DNA of 64,000 bases from contig OZ038423.1 of NCBI GenBank assembly GCA_964036155.1, forward strand, positions 46,701,249-46,765,248, read 5' to 3'. Below, piece by piece: positions 27,601 to 40,997 of this stretch. This stretch comes from Diploscapter coronatus (lineage: Eukaryota > Nematoda > Chromadorea > Rhabditida > Rhabditidae). How positions within the stretch are numbered: position 1 is the first letter of the stretch; the number at the start of each line of letters is the position of its first letter. The notes under the pieces were generated by a model, which ran no database searches, was not told where the DNA came from, and saw nothing but the letters and a program-made list of their open reading frames with translations. The translations under genes and the position numbers were made by a program.

Positions 27601-30600
27601 GCGTTGCTACCACATCTTCTACCAGATCATGGCCGGTTTCGACCCCAACTTGCGCTCCAAACTCAAGCTCACCAACGAGGTGTCCTACTATCACTTCTGC
27701 TCCCAGGCAGAGCTCACCATCGAGGGTGTCGATGATAAGGACGAGATGAGACTCACTCAGGTATCCAGAAGTAATTGAGAACGGTTAAAATCATGACAAT
27801 TTCAGGAAGCCTTCGACATCATGGGCTTCGAAGATACTGAGACCAATGACCTGTACCGCTCCGTTGCTGGTATCATGCACATGGGTGAGATGAAGTTCAA
27901 GCAGCGCCCTCGTGAAGAGCAGGCCGAAGCCGATGGTGAGGAGGATGCTAGCAACGCCGCTTTCAATCTCGGTGTGAACCACGAAGAGTTGCTCAAGGTA
28001 TAATTTCAGAGATCAGAAAAATTGGGCAAGATTTCCATTTTAGGCTCTGACCAAGCCTCGTGTCCGTGTCGGTACCGAGTGGGTCAACAAGGGTCAGAAC
28101 TTGGAGCAGGTCAGCTGGGCTGTCTCCGGTTTGGCTAAGGCCATCTACGCCCGCATGTTCAGATGGCTCATTGAGCGGTGATTTAAATTAAAAAAATAGC
28201 TTAAAAATAGTGACGAAATTCCAGCTGCAACAAGACCCTCGACGCCAAGGCCATTGAGCGTCGCTTCTTCATCGGTGTGCTCGATATTGCCGGATTCGAG
28301 ATTTTCGATCTGAACTCGTTCGAGCAGCTGTGGATTAACTTCGTCAACGAGCGTCTGCAGCAATTCTTCAATCACCACATGTTCGTCCTCGAACAGGAAG
28401 AGTACAAGCGTGAGGGTATCGCTTGGACATTCATTGACTTCGGTCTCGATCTGCAGGCTTGCATCGAGCTCATCGAGAAGGTATCCGTATAATTGTCACA
28501 AATTGAACAAACCCACATTTTCAGCCTCTTGGTATCATCTCGATGCTCGACGAAGAGTGCATCGTGCCGAAAGCTACGGACATGACCTATGTGCAGAAGC
28601 TGCTCGACCAGCATCTTGGCAAGCACCCCAACTTCCAGAAGCCCAAGCCACCCAAGGGCAAGCAGGCCGAGGCTCACTTCGCCATTGTCCACTACGCAGG
28701 TGGGTTAACAAAAATTGCGAAATTTCAATGAATCCAATTTAGGAACTGTGCGCTACAATGCCTCGAACTTCCTCGAGAAGAACAAGGATCCTCTCAACGA
28801 CACTGCAGTCGCACTGCTCAAGAAGTCCGATGGCGTGAAGCTGCAGAACGATATCTGGGAAGACTATATGACCCAGGAGGAGGCTGCCGAAGCCGCTAAG
28901 TCCGGAACTGGCGGTGGCAAGAAGAAGGGCAAGTCTTCTTCGTTCATGACTGTCTCCATGATCTACAGAGAGTCGCTGAACAAGCTCATGGGAATGCTTT
29001 ATCAGGTTGGAATGTTTAAGAATTGAAAAAAAAACAAAAAAACATATTTTTAGACCCACCCCCACTTCATCCGTTGCATCATCCCCAACGAGAAGAAGCA
29101 GTCCGGTGTCATCGATTCTGCTCTCGTGCTGAATCAGCTGACTTGCAACGGTGTGCTTGAGGGTATTCGTATCTGCCGTAAAGGTTTCCCCAACAGAATG
29201 GTCTACGACGACTTCAAGCACCGTTACGCCATCCTGGCTGCCGATGCCGCTAGGGATCCTGATGAGAAGAAGGCATGAAAAATAGATTTTAGCAAAACTT
29301 GAATACTGAATATTTTAGGCGTCGGTTGGTATCACCGACAAGCTCGTCGCTGAAGGCAACCTCAACGACGAAGAATTCAAGATCGGTAACACGAAGGTGT
29401 TCTTCAAGGCCGGTATTCTCGCCCGTCTTGAGGACATCCGTGACGAGATCCTCGGAAAGATCATGACCAACTTCCAGGCCAGAATCAGGTATGCAAAATT
29501 TGCCAGATAAAAACTATGGAAGAATTTAGATCGTACTTGGGACTCAAGGATCTCAAGAGAAGATACGACCAACAGATGGGTCTGCTCGTCGTCCAGCGCA
29601 ACGTCCGTGCCTGGTGCACTCTGCGCACCTGGGAATGGTTCAAGCTCTTCGGAAAAGTAAGCAGTTGTAATCTTTACGACTTGGTCGTTGGATCCGTTAG
29701 AAAATCTGCAGAATGGCATTTGTTGAGTGATTTTTAGGATTGCCAGATGTTTGTTCGATTATTAGTCCGAAGATCTCAAAACCCATTGGGTATCTTCCTA
29801 ACACTTACCGATGAGATTTCAGGTCAAGCCCATGCTCAAGGCCGGAAAGGAGCAGGAGGCCATGGGAGCCCTTGCCGACAAGATCAAGGATCTCGAAGAT
29901 GCCGTTGCCAAGGGTGAGATCGCCCGCAAGGAACTCGAGACTCAGGTAAATAAGAAAACTTTCCGCAGTTTTAAAGTGAAAAGTTCAGGTTGCTTCCCTC
30001 GTCGAAGAGAAGAATCAACTCTTCCTCAATTTGGAGAAGGAGAAGGCCAACCTGCAGGTAACTTAATCCTAAACTGTATTTCGAAAACTACTAATGTGGT
30101 TTTAGGACGCCGAGGAGCGTAACAACAAGCTCACTGCTCTCAAGGCTGACCTCGAAAAGCAGTTGACCAACATCACCGACAGACTGGCTGATATGGAAGA
30201 GCGCAATGAAGATCTGCAGGTACCATACTACCTCCGAGTCAGGCAAAAAATAACGAATTTAATAATTACAGAGACAAAAGAAGAAGGCCGATCAGGAAAT
30301 CTCGGAGACCAAGAAGAAGGTCCAGGACCTCGAGGTCACCCTCAAGAAGCTCGAGTCCGAGAAGCAGTCCAAAGACCACAACATTCGCTCTCTGCAAGAC
30401 GAAATGGCCAACCAGGATGAGGCCTTGGCCAAGACCAACAAGGAGAAGAAGCAACAGGAAGAGCAGAACCGCAAGCTGATGGAAGACCTTCAGGTATCGT
30501 ATAATTCATTTCTAAATAAAATGCTTTTTTGTTTTTGAAAAATCCTATGAATATAATTACAGGCCGAAGAGGACAAGGTCCACCACATGGAGAAGGTTCG

Positions 30601-33600
30601 TCAGAAGCTCGAGTCCCAGATGGACGACCTCGAGGATACCATCGAACGCGAGAAGCGATCCAGACAGGACCTCGAAAAATCGAAGAGAAAGGTCGAGGGA
30701 GAACTCAAGGTAAGATATTTGCTAATGTTAGAGAATACAGGGTGCACAAAAATACTGTTACATCTATTTTCGGACCTACGAATCCAGAACAATGAAATCA
30801 CTCTAGAAAGTTCTGATGACTTAAAATAGCATTGCTCTATAGGTTCAAGAATTTAAAAGATCTTTCCGCGATGTTTTAAATAATATGAAATTTTGGTCCT
30901 GAAAATCGGATGAATCAAAGATCGTTTGATCAAAATTCATAATACGATGAATTCCAATTCAAAGTTTGTGTGAAAAATTAGTCGGTTCTCTGCCAAATTA
31001 TTTTTATAACGTTTATCCATATCTAATCTATTCGTTATTGAAGAGAATTTCATTCAATAACTATTTGAAGCTTTTAGCGCTATTTTGATAAAGACTATGA
31101 ATTGGGATCTGCCGTTATAAATCGAGGTACTAATGAAAAAGGGTATGACCAATTGCGGTAAACGATAGTTCAACCTCTTTGTCATGTATTAGCGGTTATT
31201 GCTAGCAAAAATGTGCCATAAATCATGCGTTCTAAATTAATTGACGAAACGACTCCAAGAATGTAACAGTACTTCTTGCGTCCCCTTTATAATTGCAAAT
31301 GAACCCTGAAAGTAGTGCTTCTGTTTTCAGGTCGCTCAGGAGAACATCGATGAGATCACCAAGCAGAAGAATGACCTCGAGAACAACCTCCGCAAGAAGG
31401 AAGCTGATCTCCACCAACTCAGCTCCAAACTCGAGGAGGAACAGTCCCTCGTCGCCAAGCTCCAGAAGCAGATCAAGGAGCTGCAGGCCAGAATCGCCGA
31501 ACTCGAAGACGAGCTCGAGAACGAGCGCGGATCTCGCTCCAAGTCCGACAGAACTCGTGCCGACCTTCAGCGCGAGTTGGAAGAGATCAGCCAGCGCCTG
31601 GAGGAACAAGGTGGAGCTACTGCTGTTCAACTCGAAGCCAACAAGAAGCGCGAGGCTGAACTCGCCAAGCTGCGCCGTGACGCCGAGGAGCAGAACCTGA
31701 ATCACGAGACCCAGCTGTCTGCCCTTCGCAAGAAGCACAACGATGCCGTCGGAGAGCTGACTGACCAACTCGAGCAGCTCCAGAAGTTGAAGGCCAAGGC
31801 TGATGCTGAGAAGGCCAAGTTCATGCGCGACTTCGAAGAAGCCCAGGCCGCTGCCGATGCTGAGGCTCGCTCCAAGTCCGACGTGGAGAAGGCCCTCAAG
31901 CAGATGGAAATCCAATACTCTGAAATCCAGTCCAAATGCGACGAGCAGTCCCGTCAGCTGTCCGACTTCGCTGCACTCAAGAACCGTCTGAACAACGAAA
32001 ACGGTGACTTGGGCCGTCAATTGGAAGACCTCGAGAATCAGCTGAACAGCCTTCACCGTCTGAAGTCGACCCTGTCCTCGCAACTCGAGGAGGCCAAGCG
32101 CAGCCTGGATGAGGAGACCCGTGAGAGACAAGCCCTTGCCGCTCAGGTCAAGAACTTCGAACACGAGAACGACAACCTCCGTGAACAGCTGGATGAGGAA
32201 GGTGAAGCCAAGGCCGAACTGACCAGACAAATCAGCAAGCTCAACGCTGAAATCCAGCAGTGGAAGGCAAGATTCGAAAGCGAAGGACTGTCGAAGCTCG
32301 ACGAAATCGAGGAGGCCAAGCGCAAGCTCCAGCAGAAGGTCCAGGAATTGACCGATGCCAACGAGACCGCCTTCACCAAGATTGGATCTCTGGAGAAGAC
32401 TCGCCACAAGCTCATGCAAGATCTCGATGACGCTCAGGTATACCTTTTGCCAAATTCTCCCTCAAGATGAGGGGATGGATTTTACCCCGTTTTTCAAACA
32501 AACGTTTTCTTATCATATTGATATAGAGTTTCTGCAGAATTTAAAAAGAAACCATACAACTCTGAAAGCGAGGAAATAGTTTGACTGAAAAACGGTGTAC
32601 AAATTAAAATATTTCCAAAAAGTCGTCCATAAATATGTTCTAGGTCGATGTCGAGCGTGCTGCTGCCTATGCTGCCGCTCTCGAGAAGAAGCAGAAGGGC
32701 TTCGACCGCATCGTCGAAGAATGGAAGAAGAAGGCCGACGACTTGGCCAGCGAGCTTGATGCTGCCCAGCGTGACAACCGCAATCTCGCCACCGATCTGT
32801 TCCGCGCCAAGACCGCCAACGATGAACTCTCCGAGTATCTCGAGGGAGCTCGCCGTGAGAACAGCCAGCTGGCCCAGGAAGTCAAGGACTTGGCCGACCA
32901 GCTTGGAGAGGGAGGCCGCTCTGTCCACGAACTGCAGAAGATCGTCCGCAGACTCGAATTGGAGAAGGAAGAGCTCCAGGTAAAATAACCAGAAACTGGA
33001 TTCGAAAACTAAAACAACCGTGAATCTGATTGCAGAAGGCTTTGGACGAGGCCGAGGCCGCTTTGGAGGCTGAAGAGTCGAAGGTCCTGCGCGCCCAGAT
33101 CGAAGTTTCGCAGATCAGATCCGAGATCGAGAAGCGCATCCAGGAGAAGGAGGAGGAGTTCGAGAACACCCGCAAGAACCACCAGAGAGCTCTCGAATCC
33201 ATGCAGGTAAAATATTGTTTGAGTTTCTGGGAAAATCAGACACTCGTAGGCCACCCTCGAAGCCGAGACCAAGCACAAGGAGGAGGCTTTGCGCATCAAG
33301 AAGAAGCTCGAGTCGGACATCAACGAGCTCGAGATCGCCTTGGACCACGCCAACAGAGCCAACGCCGATGCTCAGAGAACCATCAAGAAGTACATCGAGA
33401 CGGTGCGCGAGTTGCAGCTGCAGGTTGAGGACGAGCAGAGACAGAAGGATGAAATCAGGTGTGCAAACATTTTCCCTAAAACCAATGAAGCTCGACTTTC
33501 AGAGAGCAGCTCCTGTCTTCGGAGAGACGCAACGCTCTTCTGCAGCAGGAGAAGGACGAGCTTGCTCAGGTACCATTTTCATGAAGTTGGAGTTGAAAAT

Positions 33601-34554
33601 ATCAATGAATTTGACTTCAGCAAGCCGAAGCTGCCGAGCGCGCTAGACGCAACGCTGAGGCTGATGCTATTGAACTTCGTGAGCAGAACAACGACCTGAA
33701 CAACCAGCTCAACGCTGTCAATGGAGTCAAGAGAAAGCTCGAAGGAGAGCTCCAGGCCATGCACGCCGAATTGGACGAGGCTCTGGCTGAACTCAAGAAC
33801 GCTGACGAAATGGGCAAGAAGGTAGGCAGTTCAGAGCGAATTTCATGAAGACCAACCGAATCTTAGGCTGCCGCCGACGCAGCCCGTCTGGCTGAGGAGC
33901 TCCGTCAGGAACAGGAGCACAGCATGCACGTCGAGAGAATCAGAAAGGGATTGGAGGTCCAGATCAAGGAGATGCAGGTCAGACTCGACGAAGCCGAAGC
34001 CGCTGCCCTCAAAGGAGGAAAGAAGATCATCGCTCAACTCGAAGCCAGAATTCGCAGTCTCGAACAGGAACTCGATGGCGAACAGAGGTATTCAAAAAAG
34101 CCAGAAATTTTCTGCAAATTTTGCAAATTTTCAGACGCCACCAGGATACCGACAAGAACTGGCGCAAGGCCGAACGACGTGTCAAGGAGGTCGAATTCCA
34201 GGTCGAGGAGGACAAGAAGAACGCTGAGCGACTCACCGAGCTCATCGACAAACTCCAGACCAAACTCAAGGTCTTCAAGCGACAAGTTGAGGAGGCTGTA
34301 AGTTTCTGCGCCGTGAAAACACTTAATGGTTCCTAAATTTGCAGGAAGAAGTTGCCGCCACGAACTTGGGCAAATACAAGCAGCTGCAAGCGCAGTTGGA
34401 TGACTCCGAGGAGCGTGCCGACATCGCCGAGAACGCGCTGTCGAAGATGCGCAACAAGATCCGTGCCTCTGCGTCGGTCATGCCCGCCGACAGCAGCCTC
34501 GCGCACTCCGCCTCCACCGTCTTCCGATCAACGTCCACTGCTCGCTTCAACTAA
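24680..34554 (+). CDS. myo-3: Sarcomeric (muscle) myosin heavy chain, class II
   Basis: This is the motor and rod subunit of thick filaments. Twenty-eight exons from 24680-24818 to 34345-34554 (largest 31331-32437) join in continuous phase into 1968 residues. Motor landmarks: P-loop [13 protein letters not shown], switch [11 protein letters not shown], switch [10 protein letters not shown], loop 2 with a [12 protein letters not shown] run, actin/SH region [15 protein letters not shown] and [21 protein letters not shown], then the [19 protein letters not shown] lever region. A roughly 1100-residue heptad coiled coil follows, ending in a short Ser/Thr-rich tailpiece. The length matches my memory of C. 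elegans MYO-3 (1969) better than UNC-54, MYO-1 or MYO-2, and chromosome V neighbours fit, so the paralogue call is an inference. The intron 29273-29318 starts with GC. No duplicated alternative exons are visible. Confidence 0.95.
24819..26476 (+). promoter_or_regulatory. Long first intron of the myosin gene
   Basis: At 1658 nt this is the longest intron of the gene, after only 139 coding bases. It carries a purine-rich cassette with GAGAGACGCA (about 26015-26050) like those in intergenic promoters of the window. Intronic enhancers or an internal promoter are plausible; no coding sequence was recognised. Confidence 0.4.
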
Positions 34555-35366
34555 ACACAACGCCATCATCGCTTGCCTAACCATATTCCAGCATCACAAA
34601 TTTCGTAGCCCCTAACTCTTCGAGCAATCCGATCTTGACTACGAAATTTTATATCATTCTGTTCAAAATCCACCATTTATCTTCGTGTTATCCGAAAAAA
34701 ACAAAAAATCATAAAAATTGTTTCTCCAAACAATACTCTGCTTGTATCAAAATGGTTTCCCAACTTTAATCTATTATTCTCCGCTCGCAAATTTGCATGT
34801 CTTTAAGATATGATAAGACCTAAACCGCCATCTCTCGCTCAACCACACGTTACATCATCATTCTTGTTACCTTTTCCTTTAGTAATTTGCCTGAGTGCCT
34901 CTAGTCTTTTCTAGTATTTTGCAATCGTGTGTATCATAATCAAATGGCCATCAATACTCTTTGAACATTTTTCATAATAAAGTGTGTTCTGAACATATTT
35001 ATTGCATCGTCGTTCGTCGTCGTGGTCATATACATAAAACTTTCATTCATCAAATAACATGTTCCATTATTCAACAGCACAGGCCAAAAATGCAACATTT
35101 ACACAATTAAGCACCACTAACAGTAGCTTAGTTGATTGATTTACTCTAACTGGTAGAAACCGGATATGTGCTTTGATGCGATAAAGAAAGCGCAAAGCGG
35201 CTTTTCTCCGACCCAATTGGGGTCACTCGCCTCGAGGCAGCTTGCAGTAACCTGTTGGTCTCCTTATCAAGTAGTCGAGTTAACGACCTCTTTCTCGAGA
35301 GTGAAAGCCATCATTTCTCGCTTTCTCCTCTGCTTTCATTAGCTGGCCGTATCTTTCAAGACGCTA
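34555..35366. other. Myosin 3' UTR and intergenic spacer
   Basis: The left half is the myosin 3' UTR. The remainder up to 35366 shows no exon, although a short signal-peptide exon for the next gene may be hidden here. Confidence 0.4.
34976..34981 (+). terminator. Poly(A) signal of the myosin gene
   Basis: AATAAA followed by GTGTGTT, 420 bases after the stop codon. Confidence 0.6.
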
Positions 35367-36506
35367 ATGATGATCCGAGTTGTTTCCTTACTTCTTGCTG
35401 TGTTCACCAGCACAAATGATCTTCTTCCCAACGATGGGTGGTGGGTCCTCTTGCTGTTGTGGATGCTCTCAACCTCAGCCGTCGTACGCTGAATCAGCGC
35501 CCTCGTCTTCGTCCTATGGCGTCTCTGGACCTGTCCCGTATTCTTCTGGGCCTCAGGTGCAAGTATCTGCATCCTCCTGCTCACCACAAGGACCTCCGCC
35601 GAGCAACGTTCAATATAATCAGAATCCACCAGGTTTTGAGGTGTAATTGCATTTTTAAGAAGACGTTGTTTTTCCAGGAACGAGCTACCAGGTTGACGAA
35701 GTATTGCAAAGCTCCTCATCATTGTCGAATTCGGACAAACTCATTAGTGAACCAGAATCTACCCGGGTTTTCCGCGCAAATCAGGTATTTTTAATCGCAA
35801 GCTCTTCTATTTGAAATCATAGCTATGCGACAACCAACCAGTGAAGTATATCTTCCTGAAGAAGAAGAAGGGTGATGCTCACCCTGATAACATGTCCTTA
35901 GAGGAAATCGAGCAAATTCAGGCAAATTTCATTATTTCATACCAAAATAGCAAACGGTTCCTTCAGGTTGACACCCAGCTACCCATCCAAGAGTCCACCG
36001 CATCTCCTCTGTCGTTCAACGACCAATTCGACCTGGCAAAGACTGGCACATTTCGGTGGTATTAATTTAGAGTCCGCAAGTTCCGCCCAATTTATGAAGC
36101 AAAGCTTTGCAAAGATTGGCTATCTAATTTTGGCATCTCGCCAGTTATGAGAACGGTGATTTGCAACGCGCATTGCTTACTGCTAGCACGGAGCTGAGCT
36201 GATCTGGTTTGAGAAATATGAATTTGATGGTTTTTTTGCAAGAGAAATGATCGATTTTCGAATTGAATCGAATGCTTCAACATCGAGTCAAAAATCCGAC
36301 TTTTCCCTAGCCTAGTCTTAATTTGTTGGTGAAATAACAAAATCAGAAGATAAAGATGGGATAAAAACTTGTTTGCCGAATTATTAGTTCAAAAATCAAT
36401 GCTAACTTAAATTCCAGGATTCACATACCTGGTCTCGACCACAGAGCACTGTGAAGCGCAACGCGGCAATGTCATTTGTTTCATATACAAACGAAATCTC
36501 GAATAA
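35367..36506 (+). CDS. Ground-like domain secreted protein, model incomplete or gene degenerate
   Basis: Ground-like (GRL) proteins are nematode-specific secreted proteins made mostly by epithelia and glia; molecular function is poorly known. Recognised pieces: 35411-35632, starting MIFFPTMGGGSSCCCGCSQP, the typical Gly/Cys/Pro N-terminus; 35678-35784; 35823-35921; 35967 to about 36056; and a last exon 36418-36506 with FTYLVSTTEHCEAQRGNVIC, the end of a ground-like domain. Two joins fail. A good signal peptide (MMIRVVSLLLAVFTS) starts at 35367 but is one frame out from the mature part, and no intron repairs this. The last exon needs a phase that no visible donor near 36056 provides. The step at 35922-35966 is either a 45-nt GC-AG intron or in-frame coding. 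This may be a pseudogene, an assembly error or a missed exon. Confidence 0.5.
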
Positions 36507-38216
36507 TAAACAAAATAATAAATTTAAAAATAATTTATTCGCGTGACTTGAAATAATAATAAATTACTTGTTTCCAAGTCTTCTACACAAGCAAGGCTAA
36601 TTTATGAACTGCTATAAAGATAAAGCAATATTTTCGACTCCATAAAAAGGCCTGCGAAAATAGTAAGGTTCTAAAATCTAATTTGGAAAGTTTCCTACAA
36701 AAGTTATATTTAAAGGTTACATTTCCGAATTTTTAGAAAAAGTATTAAGCCTAGTTTCTACTTTTGAGTTTCATTTATCTATATTGAAGCTCGAAATCAT
36801 GAAACCATGAAATCGTGAAATCTCCTTTGCTTTACCGCGATTATCTTTAGGGTGTGCCTATGTCGCTATGCAACTGCCTTCGATTTGGGTTAAGGGTAGA
36901 ATAAGGCAAAGGTAAGAATCACTGAGAAATTAGAGAGAGCTAAAGATATCTCTCACCTCTTAAAGCACAGATCTTCAAAACACGACTCTCACTCGTTAAC
37001 TGATTAACATTTATCACAGAGTCTAGGTAGCTAAGAAACGTCGTTATCACTTCATTTTTCCCTGGATAATAGTAATGAGTTCAAAGTCAGTAGCAGAAGT
37101 TTAACAGATTTCTGATTTTTCAAATCCTATCGTCTTTCTTCCCTACTAATTGACCCATTTTTGTCGTAACTAAATAACGATAAGTGCTAATTTTGATCTC
37201 GATTATTTGCGTTGATAAATTAATTTCGTTGGTCGTCGTTATCTTATTTTTAAACTTAGAAGAGCTCCTAGTTTTTCGAGTTCATTAAGCTGCATTTCAC
37301 ATTGTATTCTCACAAAATTTCATCTCCGCTCAAAAACCGCGCAAGCTATTCACATTGCCGTGTTAAAAGTTGCAGGTTTTCCAGATATTTTCTAGTTGCT
37401 CGGTATTTTAACCGTCTAAAAATATCCATTGGACTGAATTAATAGAAGTTACCCAATATTTCTGCGATTTTCAACAAGAACTGGTAATTTTGACTCATTA
37501 ATAAAAGTAGCAAGAGAAACTATAAATGCTCAATTTCAATAGTATATAATGGATCATGCTTTATTCTAATTTTTTACTTACTAAGTTTGTTAAATTAATT
37601 TGTGCATATTTTCCCAGATTTTCTAGATCTTCGGGGCAATAAATGATAGTATAATCAAGGCTATGATTAGCGGAAAAATCGATTCGTACTCAAAACGCCT
37701 AGAGACCCGTTTTTAATTATAGAGTGTGCGCCCTTTCAAATTTTCAAAGCGTGTACAACGAGTAGAACCCTTTTTCAGTTATTTTAAATATGAAAATATA
37801 GCAAATCATATAACAGTTATACCGAATCCTGAGAAAACACATACTTTGCACATACACGCTATTTGTAGAATCCAATTTACATGTACTTTCTTTCGTTAGA
37901 TATACATTATATTATACCCACAATTTAAACATATGTAGTTTAGCTAAATCGATGCCCAGAAAATGCATTTTTAATGATAATGGCTTCTAATGAAATACCA
38001 GGCAAATTCACCTGCGCATAAAACGAGGACAATAGCCTTGATATTTTAGAATATTGATAGTCTTTTTTTTTTTTAACTATTCCCTTTTTCGTAATTTAAT
38101 TTAAACATAATTTTTAAAATAAATTGATTTCATACGAATTCTTCATTTTAAAATACTATTTATAAGTTTGAAAATTTTCCTATTTAATTCAAAATATTTG
38201 GATTTCCAGAAGATCT
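36507..38216. promoter_or_regulatory. Intergenic region upstream of the G alpha gene
   Basis: AT-rich DNA of 1.7 kb without supportable exons. An acceptor GATTTCCAG ends 7 bases before the G alpha start, suggesting trans-splicing or a 5' leader exon. Confidence 0.4.
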
Positions 38217-40576
38217 ATGGGAAATTGTGACAGCCAAGCGGCTGCGTTGTCCAAAAAAAATCGGGAGATCAACGAAGAAATCGAAAATGATAAGAAAGAA
38301 GAGGAGAATGTCATAAAACTACTATTATTAGGTATGTAATAACAATGAAAACAGCGAATGCCAAACCTATAATATTATTCTTATTCAATTTATTGCTGTT
38401 ACATATAAATGTCGCTACATCAAAGCAGTATTAAAAAGCGAGTGCATGCGTATGATCACGATGTTTCTAATCTATGTAGCGATATTCAAATCTTTACAAG
38501 CTATCGTTTCAAAGTCTGCTCTGGTCATCATTTTAACCTATTAATATTAACTTTAAATTAAACCGCTTCCTCATTTCGTCATCAGCATTGATTGTCTCCC
38601 ATTGCAAAAGTGGTCCAAAAGTCTGACAGCTGAATTCGCTTCCGCGAATTGTCGATTAGTGTAGTGAATTTTTCACGTTTCAGGTGCCGGCGAGAGCGGA
38701 AAAAGTACGATTTTGAAACAAATGAAGTAAAACTAAACCAATTGAAAATGATGAAATTCTGAATGTTTAAGAATAATCCATGATAACGGCTTCACGCAAG
38801 ACGAAGCGGAAGAGAAGAGAAATGTGGTTTATGCAAATACAGTCCAAGCTATGGGCGCTCTACTTGATGGAATGAATAAGCTAAAGTTGATCTTCTCGAA
38901 TAAGCAATGCCAGGTAGTCAATTAAATCGTTATTTTATGAAAACTCACAACTAACATAACTTTTGATGACAAAACTCTAATGACAAGGCAATTTATACTT
39001 CCTAGTCAAACCTATCAACCCTTTCTAGGATTTGCTGTCAAAAGTCTTGTCATATCTGAAACACCATTTTAATTTTAATTTTTAGATTTATATTTAATTT
39101 AGGAATACGCAATAAAAATTCGAACAACTCTGGAGAGGAAGGAGGAATTTCGTCCCTTTACTGAGGAAGTTTTCGAGTAAATTTCAAATTAATCATATTC
39201 TTACAACTTTACATTAAGAGCCCTAAAATTTCTATGGGACGACAGGGGCGTGCAAATAGCGTACGATAAAAAGGACGATTTTTATCTCCACGATTCTGCG
39301 AAATAGTAATAATTTAAAATATAATCTTTTTTCTTTTGATTTAACGCCAAATTTCTAATTTGTTTAAGTTTTTTCGACGCCCTGAATAGGGTCAATGAGC
39401 CTAACTATATTCCATCTGAGCAGGATATTCTCCACACACGGACTGCCACTATGGGAGTCATCGAGGTCTCTTTCAATATGAAGGGCAAACATTGGAGGTT
39501 AGTTATTTTAGAATAGCGCTTTTCAGTCTAAATATTCAATATTTCAGGGTGTTTGACGTAGGCGGCCAAAGGTATTACTCGTATTTTACATATTATATTC
39601 GAATTTCCGATTCTGTTTTGTTTCAAAACAAATGTAACACTTTAGGTCCCAGCGAAAGAAGTGGATTTTCGTATTCGACGACGTTAAAGCGATGATTTAC
39701 GTGGCATCGCTAAGCGAGTACGATCAGGTTTTGCTCGAGGATAATCAAACTGTAAATTTTATCGTCTATATTTCAATTAAATATTAAACGAATATCTTGG
39801 GTTCAAATAATAAAATCAACTACATCTAATTCAAGTTTATTAAGCTAAGATATACTACAATTACATTTAGAGCTGTATTTATTTTCAACAGATCGCATTC
39901 GTCAAGATGAATACGATAATAACCATTCAAATTCAGTTTATCTGATCGATTTAGAATATACACTTTTAAACAATATATTTTAGAACCGTATGATAGAGTC
40001 TATCCAGTTGTTCAAACAAGTTATCAACAATCGATATTTCACTCAAACCTCCGTAATTCTATTCTTAAACAAGAAAGATCTATTCGAAGAGAAAATCGAG
40101 CACGGTCGTTCTCTTAAACTATGCTTTGAGACTTATATGGGTAATATAATTCAATTTAACTATTATTTTTGAGTTTAATTTTAGGAGATAACACCTATGA
40201 TGACGCCGTAGCTTTTATAGAGAAACAATATGTCGATACGAACGAAAACAAAGATAAAAACGTCTACGTGCATCAGACTTGTGCGACAGGTTAGAACTAG
40301 TCAAGTCTAACTTAAGAGGCTCATCAAAGTTTCTGAATTATTACAATCTATAAAGTAGTAGAAAGCAATGAATAAACTAAAACAACACGAATCGATAAAG
40401 TTACACTTATGATCACTTTTATGAATAAGTTCACTATTTACTGCTAATTACTTCAAATTTTTATTTGGACTCTCTGAATTTAAAGAATTTTAGACACCTC
40501 CCAAGTGCAATTCGTGTTAGATTCCGTGCTCGATACGATACTTTCGACGAAGCTCAAAGGCTGTGGTCTCTATTGA
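38217..40576 (+). CDS. Heterotrimeric G protein alpha subunit (Gi/o-like, nematode GPA type)
   Basis: It is a membrane-anchored GTPase switch coupling receptors to effectors. Exons: 38217-38331, 38684-38726, 38772-38913, 39103-39176, 39219-39305, 39369-39497, 39548-39571, 39646-39751, 39984-40140, 40185-40289, 40494-40576, giving 354 residues, the family norm. It begins MGNCDSQ (myristoylation Gly2, palmitoylation Cys4) and has G1 GAGESGKST, switch [10 protein letters not shown] with the ADP-ribosylatable Arg, switch II DVGGQRSQRKKW, G4 FLNKKDLF and G5 TCATDT. The C-terminus KGCGLY keeps the pertussis-toxin cysteine at -4 and equals the GOA-1/Go ending. The stretch after switch II ([21 protein letters not shown]) differs from Gi/Go, which suggests a divergent, sensory-type GPA. 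I could not assign a particular gpa gene. Confidence 0.92.
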
Positions 40577-40823
40577 AATAATAGTTGAAAATTTTCGGAT
40601 TTGCGTTAAAAAATTTTGAAATTATAAATGGAGGCTCGAAAAACCTCAAACTAAAACAAAAGGCATTTATGAAAAATCCGACATTTTCAGACTTGTTTGC
40701 AAGTGCACTTTCACTTACGATTTTTGACAACGCGATTATCGAGAGTACGGTTTTTTTGTGCATGTTATTCATAAACTATCTTTAAACCTCGATAAAGTTG
40801 CTCTGTGTTTGAGATGTGTTATC

Positions 40824-40997
40824 ATTATGTTACGAGATAAATTTCTCGTTCATTCTTTGTGATATAGAATAAACTATTGCATGGAAATCGTTTATTATTA
40901 CTGGATGGGATTTCAACAGTTTGAAAAGTAAAGCAAATTACAAGGGGTTTGGGCAGGTCTCCTGATTTGTCGTTTACAGCGAAAATACTCGTGAAAA
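40824..40997 (+). repeat. 174-bp direct duplication, copy 1
   Basis: It is identical base for base to 43261-43434; similarity also continues about 20 bases to the left with small differences (a 3-nt gap and one substitution). It starts 247 bases after the G alpha stop and contains AATAAA and a small ACGAGA..TCTCGT palindrome. Confidence 0.95.

Noticed and set aside
31232..32419. A 395-codon open frame on the minus strand
   Set aside because: It is the antisense shadow of the longest myosin rod exon; coiled-coil Glu/Lys/Leu codons read as Leu/Ser/Phe on the other strand.
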